A stretch of DNA of 44,196 bases, taken from contig JAAVCK010000018.1 of assembly GCA_014802325.1 (NCBI GenBank), forward strand, positions 1 to 44,196. The letters run 5' to 3'. Under the pieces are notes generated by a model that worked only from the letters and a program-made list of their open reading frames with translations, was not told the origin of the DNA and ran no database searches. Numbering within the stretch: the first letter of the stretch is position 1; every line of letters starts with the position of its first letter. Source of the stretch: Bacteroides sp. GTDB lineage: Bacteria > Bacteroidota > Bacteroidia > Bacteroidales > Muribaculaceae. The position numbers and the translations under genes were made by a program. Of the stretch, positions 37,001-44,025 are shown piece after piece.

Positions 37001-38146
37001 TTTCAAATAAACATTATCGTCTTTATCTCTTCGGCTATCTTTAGTTATTTGTAACCAAGCGGATAATGATATATGCCTATCAGATGAATTGGCACCCACT
37101 CCATTGCGATTTGGGACAGTATCTAAAATGATATTTTTTAGTACCGCATAATCTTCCGGTTTAAAGATAGTCTTATGACCTTGCAGCTTGTCTAAAGGGA
37201 TACTCGATAAATCTATCTCCTTTGTAAATGATATAGATCTCCAGAATCCAAAGCTCTTTTTGTCATACATGGAGAGAAAGTCATCAAAATATGAGATGAT
37301 TGTCTCGTAATTCTCAATTTCAAGTATGCCTTCTCGGAATTTATTAATATCTTCGTCAGAAAGGTACAGCCCGTCTTTTACTTGACGTAATTGGTTGAAT
37401 AGATATTCGCGATACGAAAGCAAAAATCTATATGGAGCTTTAACTTTCTCTGCAATGTTAAGTCTATTAGCAATTCGCAATGCTAACTCTTGATTTAAAT
37501 CTCGTAGAAGCTGTTTGATAATAGATACATTCTTAGTATTAATATCTTTGATCGAGATGGATTTGCCATCAAATGAAAAGTATTGATGAAGGGTCTGAGT
37601 CGAATCCCAGAAATCATTAAAGAGCTTGTCATTGTCTGTAAGATTGACCCTTATATTACGGCGGTCTGTCCCAATAATTTTTTTATAATATCTACCCGAG
37701 ATAGAAATCCGAAGGTTCCCATTTATCAAAGCTTCTTTGGCCAAGCAACAGGACATACCAATAGCATGAGGGAATCTTCTGCTTAAAGAATAAATATCTT
37801 CATCGTCAATTTCTTCTTGTCTGTAGAGTTCGAAGTTCGTTTCTTGTTGAGGCGCCTCTGCTGGAGCCATCTCGCTTGTTGCTATCTCATCTGCGTCAAA
37901 TGATTCATCATACGTGTCTCTATTCTCGCCTGGATCTTGGCAATCTTTTACAGGCATTTGTTTAGGGAAAAGAATAGCAGTGCTATAGATTGAACCAGGA
38001 GTGGTATTTACCACTTCCTCTTGACATACAGCATCTTCAGCGTCCGTATGATACGAAAACTTCCCTCGGCATCCATTGGGGCCAATCATTTGCTCCCTAA
38101 TAAAAGCCTCTAACGAGTCTCTTTTGATATCTATAATGTTTGACAT
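34037..38146 (-). CDS. drmA: DrmA-like SF2 helicase (DISARM core)
   Basis: A 1369-residue superfamily 2 helicase of the DrmA type. Walker A WFPTGGGKTEAYLGL lies near 680, the DExH motif QDELHLLLGPLGSAVG near 885, motif III SSTAT near 932 and motif VI QASSRVARS near 1164. A zinc ribbon CPWCGKRL...CENRNC lies near 798, inserted between motifs I and II. About 650 residues precede the helicase core and have no motif I recognise. I start at 38146 (MSNIIDIKRD): it has a good Shine-Dalgarno (38154-38159), while the ATG at 38212 lies within the -33 box of the promoter at 38182-38212. In DISARM, DrmA with DrmB senses or unwinds phage DNA; this role is inferred from the family. Confidence 0.87.
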   Translation of the reverse strand: MSNIIDIKRDSLEAFIREQMIGPNGCRGKFSYHTDAEDAVCQEEVVNTTPGSIYSTAILFPKQMPVKDCQDPGENRDTYDESFDADEIATSEMAPAEAPQQETNFELYRQEEIDDEDIYSLSRRFPHAIGMSCCLAKEALINGNLRISISGRYYKKIIGTDRRNIRVNLTDNDKLFNDFWDSTQTLHQYFSFDGKSISIKDINTKNVSIIKQLLRDLNQELALRIANRLNIAEKVKAPYRFLLSYREYLFNQLRQVKDGLYLSDEDINKFREGILEIENYETIISYFDDFLSMYDKKSFGFWRSISFTKEIDLSSIPLDKLQGHKTIFKPEDYAVLKNIILDTVPNRNGVGANSSDRHISLSAWLQITKDSRRDKDDNVYLKLLIQNDSTPFQEDKHNYFSIVNEQVNLFCFFGIKGSVISEYLLPYRKNDNYEDVLKAEDKLNYLYREIEDYGVGHMCSVDWNKDSKGKVNEVFIEFIPSFETPDVEPVPRKKFSAYVATDGVMVPAPFLEDTNVLQFKRLSLFSEVSDNEVINELKKFVNAYGLWIQEMRTRLEARDLEFGNANLDECESDYLRMLSNIDDILSLNPIALKAFRVMNSAMYMQLWHNKAENQEIIQALGRRKLNADFYKSSSDEIFKDGEHAAWRPFQLAFILLNLDGIFNNPKDSQWNKRNELVDLVWFPTGGGKTEAYLGLIALCILNRRISYGAKGGGVSAIMRYTLRLLTTQQFQRALRLIMALEQIRRWDPNDYGKDVISIGLYVGEASLPNTKKGLNEEAIKWSGRGTTNNTKIPLDLCPWCGKRLTYDSGVQQFFCENRNCTFGRKAVPVELCDESIYENPPSLLFGTVDKFAAIAHKVSTSNREKTKDSRRIFGTAAGFLTPDLIIQDELHLLLGPLGSAVGFFEGAIDQLCSRKETLKSGNKITLRPKIISSTATTRNTELQIRALYDRSVNIFPKNGLTHDDSFFSFYKRQKVDNKEQYCSKRKYMGIMPTGRTQMTTQMRLAAIIFVHRAIFELEYGNEVDFERAADNYFSVLSYFNSLREVGKTDALFYTEYAKYTKRLFKRVLRYGNLMDCFYSGDNLGKAELTSRLSGEEINGKFAEVEQRWEMAHRLPFKDEDSNWNKAVVPPDYILATNMISVGLDVSRFNTIIMNSMPRNIAEYIQASSRVARSVKGLVLTLHNPFRSRDVSHFERFREFHEKLYYYVEPISITPFSKKSVQKYLPLYMASIIRHLMPELANNNAAAQINKDKLKEKAMEIVSRYFIERHKRSQLLPNKLEKQLLTTVQLKDIQQLISSALDQWCNMATELPSNLVYENKGVRRNDKTPLFTSPIDYEETKNASNWTVSSSLRMIEPEAVLNVRVIYQGD

Positions 38147-38153
38147 TCTTAAT

Positions 38154-38159
38154 CTCCTT
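38154..38159 (-). promoter_or_regulatory. Shine-Dalgarno site that fixes the drmA start
   Basis: The minus strand reads AAGGAG, 7 bases before the ATG at 38146. Core genes of this window largely lack such sites. A near-identical site (34042-34047) precedes drmB, suggesting this gene pair came from a donor, or a lifestyle, that favours Shine-Dalgarno initiation. Confidence 0.8.
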
Positions 38160-38181
38160 ATATTGCTTGGTTTATTATTTA

Positions 38182-38212
38182 CAAATTTACTATATCTTGT
38201 GTAATTCTGCAA
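38182..38212 (-). promoter_or_regulatory. Internal promoter for drmA-drmB
   Basis: On the minus strand TTG (38212-38210), 20 bases, then TAAATTTG (38189-38182), matching the Bacteroidota consensus. It lies in the 101-base gap between the 770-residue gene and drmA, the only long gap in the operon, so drmAB may be expressed separately from the upstream genes. Confidence 0.55.
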
Positions 38213-38224
38213 TTATGTGGCGCC

Positions 38225-38251
38225 TTAAAGACATTCCGAATGTTACTTTAA
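38225..38251. promoter_or_regulatory. Dyad-symmetric site upstream of the drmA promoter
   Basis: TTAAAG-ACATTC (38225-38236) is complementary to GAATGT-TA-CTTTAA (38238-38251), with a two-base bulge. It overlaps the stop codon of the 770-residue gene and sits 13 bases above the -33 box. It could be an operator or an mRNA hairpin; nothing proves which. Confidence 0.4.
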
Positions 38252-40560
38252 TTACACGTCGCGATTGTTTTGAGGTCGATCTTTTCTTCAACTAATTCGA
38301 CTAGTGTAACCAAATCCTTGATATTGTGAATTTGTAGAGCCTCATTGATTGGGCTTTCTTTAAATTCCTCAAACATTTCATCTGTAATTTCACTAAAAAG
38401 ATAATCCATCATGAAATGGTCTATCATCTGATTATTTGCTCTCGAGTTTGCCTTAGTAGCACGCTTCACAGCTCTCATTGCGTCTAGATACTTCAAAGAA
38501 AGGCCTAGGTATTCAATTAAACGTTTCTGTGTCTTTCGCGCTAACGGTAGAAGCATTTTACTTTCAGGTGAATACCAAGCGCGGAAAGCGTACAAACTTA
38601 TTCTCTCCCGGTCATTTAAAGGTTCCATAAGTTCATCGTAAACTTCTTGTTCTCCCATTGCCTCAACCTTTTTTCTTAAAAGAATGTTCCAAATTGTATT
38701 ATCAGATTGTTCCTCATCTTTTGTTAAACGTCCAATCCTCAAGTAGTAGTCACGCAACACCTGAACTTTCCTGTTTGCTTTTTGACTTTCCTTTTCCATG
38801 AATTCTTCAATTAATCCATCTAAAGCAGAAAGTTTCTGTAGGTTAACTCCTTTAAGAGTCTCTACATGCTCTTTTAACTCTGAGAACTTTTCAATCGCAA
38901 TAACAGAGTCTTTCTCATATATTATGAGCTCTGTATCAAGAACTGATATTTTTTCTCCATCAGAAAAAGTGATAGGATTTGTTTGTGTACTATTGCTCCT
39001 AGTCTGCGTTTCATCTGGTTCCACATCATAATTTTCCTTAGCACTTACAGGATGAATCGGCTTGGGAAGGGTAAAGTCATAGTGCTTTCTAAACAGACTG
39101 TTGGTATATTGACACAGCAATTTATTGTATTCATAAAGATCCCACTCATGGATGCTGTTAAAAGAGAATCCATGAGCAATATCTAGTATTCTTTGTTCTT
39201 CATTCAATATATATGGATCAAAGGAATTAGGATACTTGTGATAGCTGTTATTTGCAAAGTGTCCTCTATATGTGAGATTTACAATACACTTTTCTTTTAT
39301 AGCGGCTTTCCCATCCTTTGGCTTTAACTCGGATACGCAATAAAATTTTAATTTTCTACCAATGCCAAAAACAACTTTCAGTCCCTCTTTTTCTTGCATG
39401 GTAGCATCATGAGGTAATATAAAAGCAACCCTTGTATCATCTCCGATGAATTTCAAAATTTCAGGAATTATCCTATTGTCGGCTATTTCTTGCTGGTATT
39501 CTAGTGAGAAAGCTAACTCAACATCCATTCCAACAATAGCCGACTGAGCCTTTCGTAGATAATTATTGCACAATGTCTTATTAAGACACAACGACAGATG
39601 ATTTCTTTCAAGAATAGGATAATCACAGGTTCCAACAAATTCGCCAATCATACCATTATAGTAAAATTGGTCATCCTCAATGAATACATGCTGGTTAACA
39701 AACGGCTTCCCAAACAAATACAATGATTCTTCCTCTGTAAATGTTATGAAGTCTTCATTATGCAAGGATTCTTTTTCAGAAGCAAGACATTCGAATTTTG
39801 AGTGTCCTAATCTAATCATTCGCGCCCTAGTTTTATAAAGACGTTGTGGCTTTTGCGAAAACTCGAACACAAAGCAGTTCTTGACATTATCCAAACCAGC
39901 TCGTTCAATTCCACTTTTTGTTAATGAATTACACTGGTCACTATTACGATATATTACAAATAGATTGGAGATGGATTCACCCAGAGGTTCGTTATCGTAA
40001 GTAATGTCGTCAATCTCTTTTTGTCCGATTTCGGTGCATATTGTCAAATTTGAATCATTATCAAGATTGTTATATCCACCTGATAGATCACTTAGATATT
40101 CATTTTTATTGCCACGCGATGCATTGAGCACTTGGATTGGTGTGAACAGTAGATTTTTCCCGGTGTAGGAATACAACGGCATCCCTGTCCTACATATTTG
40201 GGAAACATATCGACGATATTTTATTAGTCTATTATTGAAACGATTATCATTGGTTGCGAGCATAATTGGCGTTTTCTTCAATGCTCTTAGCTTATTTATA
40301 TTCTTATCATTATACGAAAGTACCAATTTCAAAACGAGGTACTCCACAAAGACGTCTTCCGCCCAATCCGGACAATTGGGGATTCGTACAATTGGGAAAT
40401 GAATATCTTCATCTTCCTTAGATAAATAAAAATCAATAATCTCATTCAAAAGCAAAAGCAGCCGTCTTGCGTTGGACTTCTGACTATGAACCATAAGGCT
40501 GATGATGGCATCAACAAGCTCTGAGTCTTTATTAACTATGTTTTTGAAATTATCGTTCAT
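38248..40560 (-). CDS. Unrecognised 770-residue protein, DrmE candidate by position
   Basis: A 770-residue soluble protein in which I see no catalytic motif, signal peptide or membrane helix. The N-terminal third is mixed alpha/beta, including RALKKTPIMLATNDNRF and VEYLVLKLVLSYN. A middle segment reads VAFILPHDATMQEKEGLKVVFG. Residues from about 560 are strongly helical and acidic (SELKEHVETLKGVNLQKLSA and on). It occupies the place held by drmE in class 2 DISARM (just before drmA), and its size is compatible, so DrmE homology is a reasonable hypothesis but is not shown by any motif I know. Its ATG overlaps the NERD-helicase stop as ATGA, so the two are translationally coupled and probably work together. 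Confidence 0.6.
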   Translation of the reverse strand: MNDNFKNIVNKDSELVDAIISLMVHSQKSNARRLLLLLNEIIDFYLSKEDEDIHFPIVRIPNCPDWAEDVFVEYLVLKLVLSYNDKNINKLRALKKTPIMLATNDNRFNNRLIKYRRYVSQICRTGMPLYSYTGKNLLFTPIQVLNASRGNKNEYLSDLSGGYNNLDNDSNLTICTEIGQKEIDDITYDNEPLGESISNLFVIYRNSDQCNSLTKSGIERAGLDNVKNCFVFEFSQKPQRLYKTRARMIRLGHSKFECLASEKESLHNEDFITFTEEESLYLFGKPFVNQHVFIEDDQFYYNGMIGEFVGTCDYPILERNHLSLCLNKTLCNNYLRKAQSAIVGMDVELAFSLEYQQEIADNRIIPEILKFIGDDTRVAFILPHDATMQEKEGLKVVFGIGRKLKFYCVSELKPKDGKAAIKEKCIVNLTYRGHFANNSYHKYPNSFDPYILNEEQRILDIAHGFSFNSIHEWDLYEYNKLLCQYTNSLFRKHYDFTLPKPIHPVSAKENYDVEPDETQTRSNSTQTNPITFSDGEKISVLDTELIIYEKDSVIAIEKFSELKEHVETLKGVNLQKLSALDGLIEEFMEKESQKANRKVQVLRDYYLRIGRLTKDEEQSDNTIWNILLRKKVEAMGEQEVYDELMEPLNDRERISLYAFRAWYSPESKMLLPLARKTQKRLIEYLGLSLKYLDAMRAVKRATKANSRANNQMIDHFMMDYLFSEITDEMFEEFKESPINEALQIHNIKDLVTLVELVEEKIDLKTIATCN

Positions 40561-42287
40561 TTCTTTAAATAGATGATCTCAACATCAAGAATGGCTCTTG
40601 ACATTCCAATATAAAGTTCGTATTTATCGCTCACTTTATCAGCGTCTATGAGAAGAATAATATGCTTATTTTCAAGACCTTTATAGGACAATATAGTCGT
40701 TAATGATAAAGTCTCGCTTTGTAGTGATAAGTTTTTATGCGTCAGTTCTTTTATCCACTCGATATCAGCTAATCTATCATAGAATGAAGCAATACCGCAT
40801 CGTAAAGTTGACGAAGAGAGCAACACATAATCACTAATGGATTTATTAGATTTGGCTCTTAAATAAATATCTTTAAGAAGACCAATTCCCTCACGGTAGG
40901 TAGCACATTTATTAACCTTAATACATGAAGGATTTGATAACGAGAAATCGTCAATGATGTTGCAAACCTCGTGTAATTCGGCATGGAGGATTTTATTAGC
41001 ACAATGAACCAGACATTTATTGGACGGGACTCTTTTGTTTTCGTTCAATATGTAATGAGCTCCAAAATCAGAGATTTCATTTGCAAATACTCTCAATTGA
41101 CGATCATCATTTCTATAACCTTGCTCGGTGTCATAAAAGATTAGATACCGACCATTGGATAATCCTCTTGAATCAACTGATGTGAGAGTATTGATTACAT
41201 CCTTGATTCCCTTATCAAATATATCTTGTGCCTCATCTACGACAATAAAATCAAATGGATAGAAACCTTCTCGTTTTCGATAGGCTCTTACAACATCATT
41301 AACTTTAGTACGGATACAATTGGGCGTGCCTTGAAAATCTTCAAAACTTATGGTATCTTTCCCTGTAGACAGTCTCGAGATAAAGGAAATGTATTGTTCA
41401 ACTTGGCAGTTCTTTATGTTTGCGATTTCCAAGTCGTGTTTAATTTTAGATGCAAGTAGGTTGTTCCAACAGAGATAGACGCCTCTTAGTTTTTTATATT
41501 TTCGAATAAACGCTTTTGCAATCGTAGTTTTACCAGTTCCCGGGCCTCCCTCTATAATAATTCTTTTGTTTTGTTGAATGGCACGGAAAACTTCAAGGTT
41601 TTGAACTTCAAGCCAATTGACTATAGTAGCATAGTTCTCTTCAGAATAATTCCAGAATGTTGGCCTGTTTTGAGAAAAGGGACTTATTGAAATAGCTAAT
41701 TCTTTGTCAGACATAATAACCTCTCCCCAGTTCTTCATTTGTCGTTCCTTGCATATAACATCTAATGCAAATTTTGCGAAAGAACAATTTGAGGATATTT
41801 GTTCTGCCTCAGTCCAAAGTTTATATTTTAAATCAAGAATGGAAGTACTATTTGTTGATGACATCATAGTATGCGGGAATGCACATGCTGTGGCCACGAA
41901 GACTCCATTGGGAAGGATATTATTGTTTATAATAGCAAATTTGTAGTCATCCGCTTGAGCAAATGGAGACCTGTCCATATAGTTAATTCCATTACTGCTA
42001 AAGAAAAATTTGCCATCATCTATACCGACCTTACCGCCTTTGACTTCTACTATTAATATCCCATATGCAGAAGCCAACAAAAAATCTATCTGGATTTCTG
42101 ATTGGGAGTTAATGGATATAGGCAATCTCAAATCGTGCCAAAAGTGCCATAACAAATCACTCTTTTGGCAATCATTGTATATTCTCCGATACATATCAAT
42201 TTCTCCATGCAGAGGTGTCCCATCATTTTTTACCATGATAGTCTCTAACATATCTAGATCCTTATAATCGTGAGATATAATAGCCAT
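40557..42287 (-). CDS. NERD nuclease domain-UvrD-like helicase fusion
   Basis: A 576-residue protein joining two activities. Residues about 25-150 are a NERD domain, a PD-(D/E)XK-type nuclease fold: Glu64 and Asp68 in SEIQIDFLL, and Glu81-x-Lys83 in LIVEVKGG, fit the active site. Residues 225-576 are a compact superfamily 1 helicase of the UvrD/Rep type. It has Walker A GGPGTGKT (247-254), Walker B VVDEAQD (349-355), motif III IFYDTEQ (383-389), and a C-terminal SYKGLENKHIILL plus YIGMSRA block (motifs V and VI of the UvrD_C_2 type). It is shorter than UvrD and lacks the 1B/2B insertions. NERD helicases recur in defence loci. It overlaps the next gene by 4 bases and follows the radical SAM gene by 14. 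Confidence 0.85.
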   Translation of the reverse strand: MAIISHDYKDLDMLETIMVKNDGTPLHGEIDMYRRIYNDCQKSDLLWHFWHDLRLPISINSQSEIQIDFLLASAYGILIVEVKGGKVGIDDGKFFFSSNGINYMDRSPFAQADDYKFAIINNNILPNGVFVATACAFPHTMMSSTNSTSILDLKYKLWTEAEQISSNCSFAKFALDVICKERQMKNWGEVIMSDKELAISISPFSQNRPTFWNYSEENYATIVNWLEVQNLEVFRAIQQNKRIIIEGGPGTGKTTIAKAFIRKYKKLRGVYLCWNNLLASKIKHDLEIANIKNCQVEQYISFISRLSTGKDTISFEDFQGTPNCIRTKVNDVVRAYRKREGFYPFDFIVVDEAQDIFDKGIKDVINTLTSVDSRGLSNGRYLIFYDTEQGYRNDDRQLRVFANEISDFGAHYILNENKRVPSNKCLVHCANKILHAELHEVCNIIDDFSLSNPSCIKVNKCATYREGIGLLKDIYLRAKSNKSISDYVLLSSSTLRCGIASFYDRLADIEWIKELTHKNLSLQSETLSLTTILSYKGLENKHIILLIDADKVSDKYELYIGMSRAILDVEIIYLKK

Positions 42288-42301
42288 AGTCCAACTTATT
42301 A

Positions 42302-43690
42302 TTAGTTTGATTTTTTTAGTATTTCAAATTTAAGGGAGAACAAATCAAGTAGCTCATCAACATGTTCTGGAAACATATCAAATAACTCAACAATGGTCCT
42401 TAAGGGAAGACACATTCTGACGTTATCATAATATCCGGCCTTTACATCTTTAATGAACTCATCATAGCTCTTTTGTTTCGGCCGTCCAACAATTTTTTTA
42501 GTTGTCTCTTCCCAGAAAGATTGATTACGATATACAAATTCCCAAAACGACATTTTTTTATAAAATGCTTGCTGATTACACCATCTTGCAATTTGTACAT
42601 ACAAGTTAGGAAGGGGAGAATTATGGTAATCCTCATGCCTCATGACATATCCTACACAACCGAATTTCATGAGAATCTCGATACGCTTGAAAATTAAGCA
42701 AATATCTTCATAGAAACGCTCAATATTGTCTGGTGTCATGCGGTACCCACAGAACAAATAGAATTTAGTTCCTTTATTGGGATTATATTTCCTCCATATT
42801 TTTAACGCTTTTATTATTTTCTCTCTGTCCTGCCAGTTGTCAAAGGCAAATATAAAATCTCCATGATATTTACACTGAGAAAGCATTTTGGCGATTTCCT
42901 CTCCATCAGGGCTCTCTGCAATAATCCTTTCATCTAATCCTTGTCTAAATTGAAAAGGACGTCCAAGTTTCATCAATGCTTCTAACTGAGGCTTCCATAT
43001 TTCCTTGGGGGCTGCAAGAAAATTGTCATCCCATAAATAGATATACGGTCTAATCAATCTACCACGATCGTCTCTTTCGTTACTGACAAACCATTCAAGT
43101 TTAGAGTATGCAGAAACCTTATTCTCCAGTTTATTTACGCAAAATGGGCAATGACGGATACAGCCCCTGGTGAGAAAGCCAATAGAGTAACGTTTATAGT
43201 CACTATAATAATTCGGATTTCGCCCCTCCTTAACCTTCTGCTCAATATAATCATCATATAGCTTATAATCCGGCATTTGACGACTTAAGTCTATACCAAA
43301 TGGTCTTTCTTCTATGCAATATTTATTGGGTAGTGTCCTTAAAAATGGATCGTTTTCTATTTGATGCATGTCCTGTTCGCGAAATTGTTTGAACTCGGAC
43401 ACTTTTGTTTTAGTGGCATACATACCTGTGCCACCAATCCTAAACTTTCTTTTCTGGTATTTGGTGGCAGTAGTATAAAATTGAGGGTCTGGAGAGAAAG
43501 AGAAAACCTTTGAGATATAGATTAATTTATATTTTGAAATATTTATAGTATTCGTAGTAATCAACTCAACAACAAAATTATTGTCTTTGAGGAAGCCGGA
43601 TAGTTTCATTAACAATAAATTCGGATGTCGGGTACCTCCGTTTAATAAATCTGCGTCAACCAATCCAATTTTGGGTTTCTTTTTAGCCAC
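42302..43690 (-). CDS. Radical SAM protein with B12-binding-like N-terminus (phage-type)
   Basis: A 462-residue radical SAM enzyme. Cys177, Cys181 and Cys184 in GCIRHCPFC form the CxxxCxxC site for the [4Fe-4S] cluster that cleaves S-adenosylmethionine. Residues 1 to about 110 (KIGLVDADLLNGG...HPNLLLMKLSG, then IYISKVFSFSPDP, then IGGTGMY) resemble the Rossmann-like N-terminal domain of a radical SAM group common in phages and mobile elements, whose substrate is unknown. It starts with GTG at 43690, 8 bases after the XRE regulator stop. It is not a viperin: the order and spacing of motifs differ. Its place in a defence operon suggests modification of a nucleic acid, nucleotide or protein, which is inference. 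Confidence 0.8.
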   Translation of the reverse strand: MAKKKPKIGLVDADLLNGGTRHPNLLLMKLSGFLKDNNFVVELITTNTINISKYKLIYISKVFSFSPDPQFYTTATKYQKRKFRIGGTGMYATKTKVSEFKQFREQDMHQIENDPFLRTLPNKYCIEERPFGIDLSRQMPDYKLYDDYIEQKVKEGRNPNYYSDYKRYSIGFLTRGCIRHCPFCVNKLENKVSAYSKLEWFVSNERDDRGRLIRPYIYLWDDNFLAAPKEIWKPQLEALMKLGRPFQFRQGLDERIIAESPDGEEIAKMLSQCKYHGDFIFAFDNWQDREKIIKALKIWRKYNPNKGTKFYLFCGYRMTPDNIERFYEDICLIFKRIEILMKFGCVGYVMRHEDYHNSPLPNLYVQIARWCNQQAFYKKMSFWEFVYRNQSFWEETTKKIVGRPKQKSYDEFIKDVKAGYYDNVRMCLPLRTIVELFDMFPEHVDELLDLFSLKFEILKKSN

Positions 43691-43698
43691 GGTAATCG

Positions 43699-43914
43699 TT
43701 ATTTATCCATTAGAAGTTCAGACATTTTTGTGTTAATCAGCTCGGAAATATTTTTTAATGTATATAAATCCGGTTGGGAAGTGTTGGTGCACCATTTGGA
43801 GACAGTGACGGGGTCTTTGCCTAATTGCTCGGCAAGCCATTTACCAGTGTGTCCTGTTTCCGCTAATACCGCTTTTATCCTATTTAGTTTTTGACGTTCT
43901 ATTTTTGTCTCCAT
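43699..43914 (-). CDS. XRE-family (Cro/C1-type) transcriptional regulator
   Basis: A 71-residue single-domain helix-turn-helix protein. I start at the ATG at 43914 (METKIERQKLNRIKAVLAE), matching common Bacteroidales homologues that begin METKIE; the frame is open nine residues further up. The HTH core reads GKWLAEQLGKDPVTVSKWCTN. Such small regulators head restriction-modification and other defence loci and usually autoregulate. It is the first gene of the operon, and two CTGTATA direct repeats sit at its promoter. Confidence 0.88.
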   Translation of the reverse strand: METKIERQKLNRIKAVLAETGHTGKWLAEQLGKDPVTVSKWCTNTSQPDLYTLKNISELINTKMSELLMDK

Positions 43915-43938
43915 TGATTGATTTATTAAATTTGAACG

Positions 43939-43984
43939 CAAAGTTACTAAATATAATTGAGACTGTATACTATTATGCTGTATA
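43939..43984 (-). promoter_or_regulatory. Promoter and candidate operators of the defence operon
   Basis: The minus strand reads TAACTTTG at 43946-43939 as the -7 box, about 25 bases above the regulator ATG. The -33 position holds no TTTG; instead CTGTATA occurs twice in the same direction (43963-43969 and 43978-43984 on the plus strand, period 15). The first copy covers the -33 site. This fits autorepression by the XRE protein. Confidence 0.45.
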
Positions 43985-44025
43985 ACATATTCGTTTGCAA
44001 CTTGATTTTGCCGTACCTTTGATCT

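Noticed and set aside
31871-38146. Druantia or BREX system instead of a DISARM relative
   Set aside because: In Druantia the helicase and DUF1998 parts are joined in one large DruE protein; here they are separate as in DISARM. No PglX/PglZ or BrxC-like proteins of BREX are present.
42302-43690. Viperin-type antiviral enzyme
   Set aside because: The cluster motif is CxxxCxxC, but it lies at residue 177 behind a B12-binding-like domain, and the overall sequence does not resemble prokaryotic viperins.
43991-44024. Plus-strand promoter (TTTG ... TACCTTTG) near the right edge
   Set aside because: The spacing is only 16 bases, no plus-strand gene follows in the window, and it runs into the 3' end of the minus-strand HTH gene.
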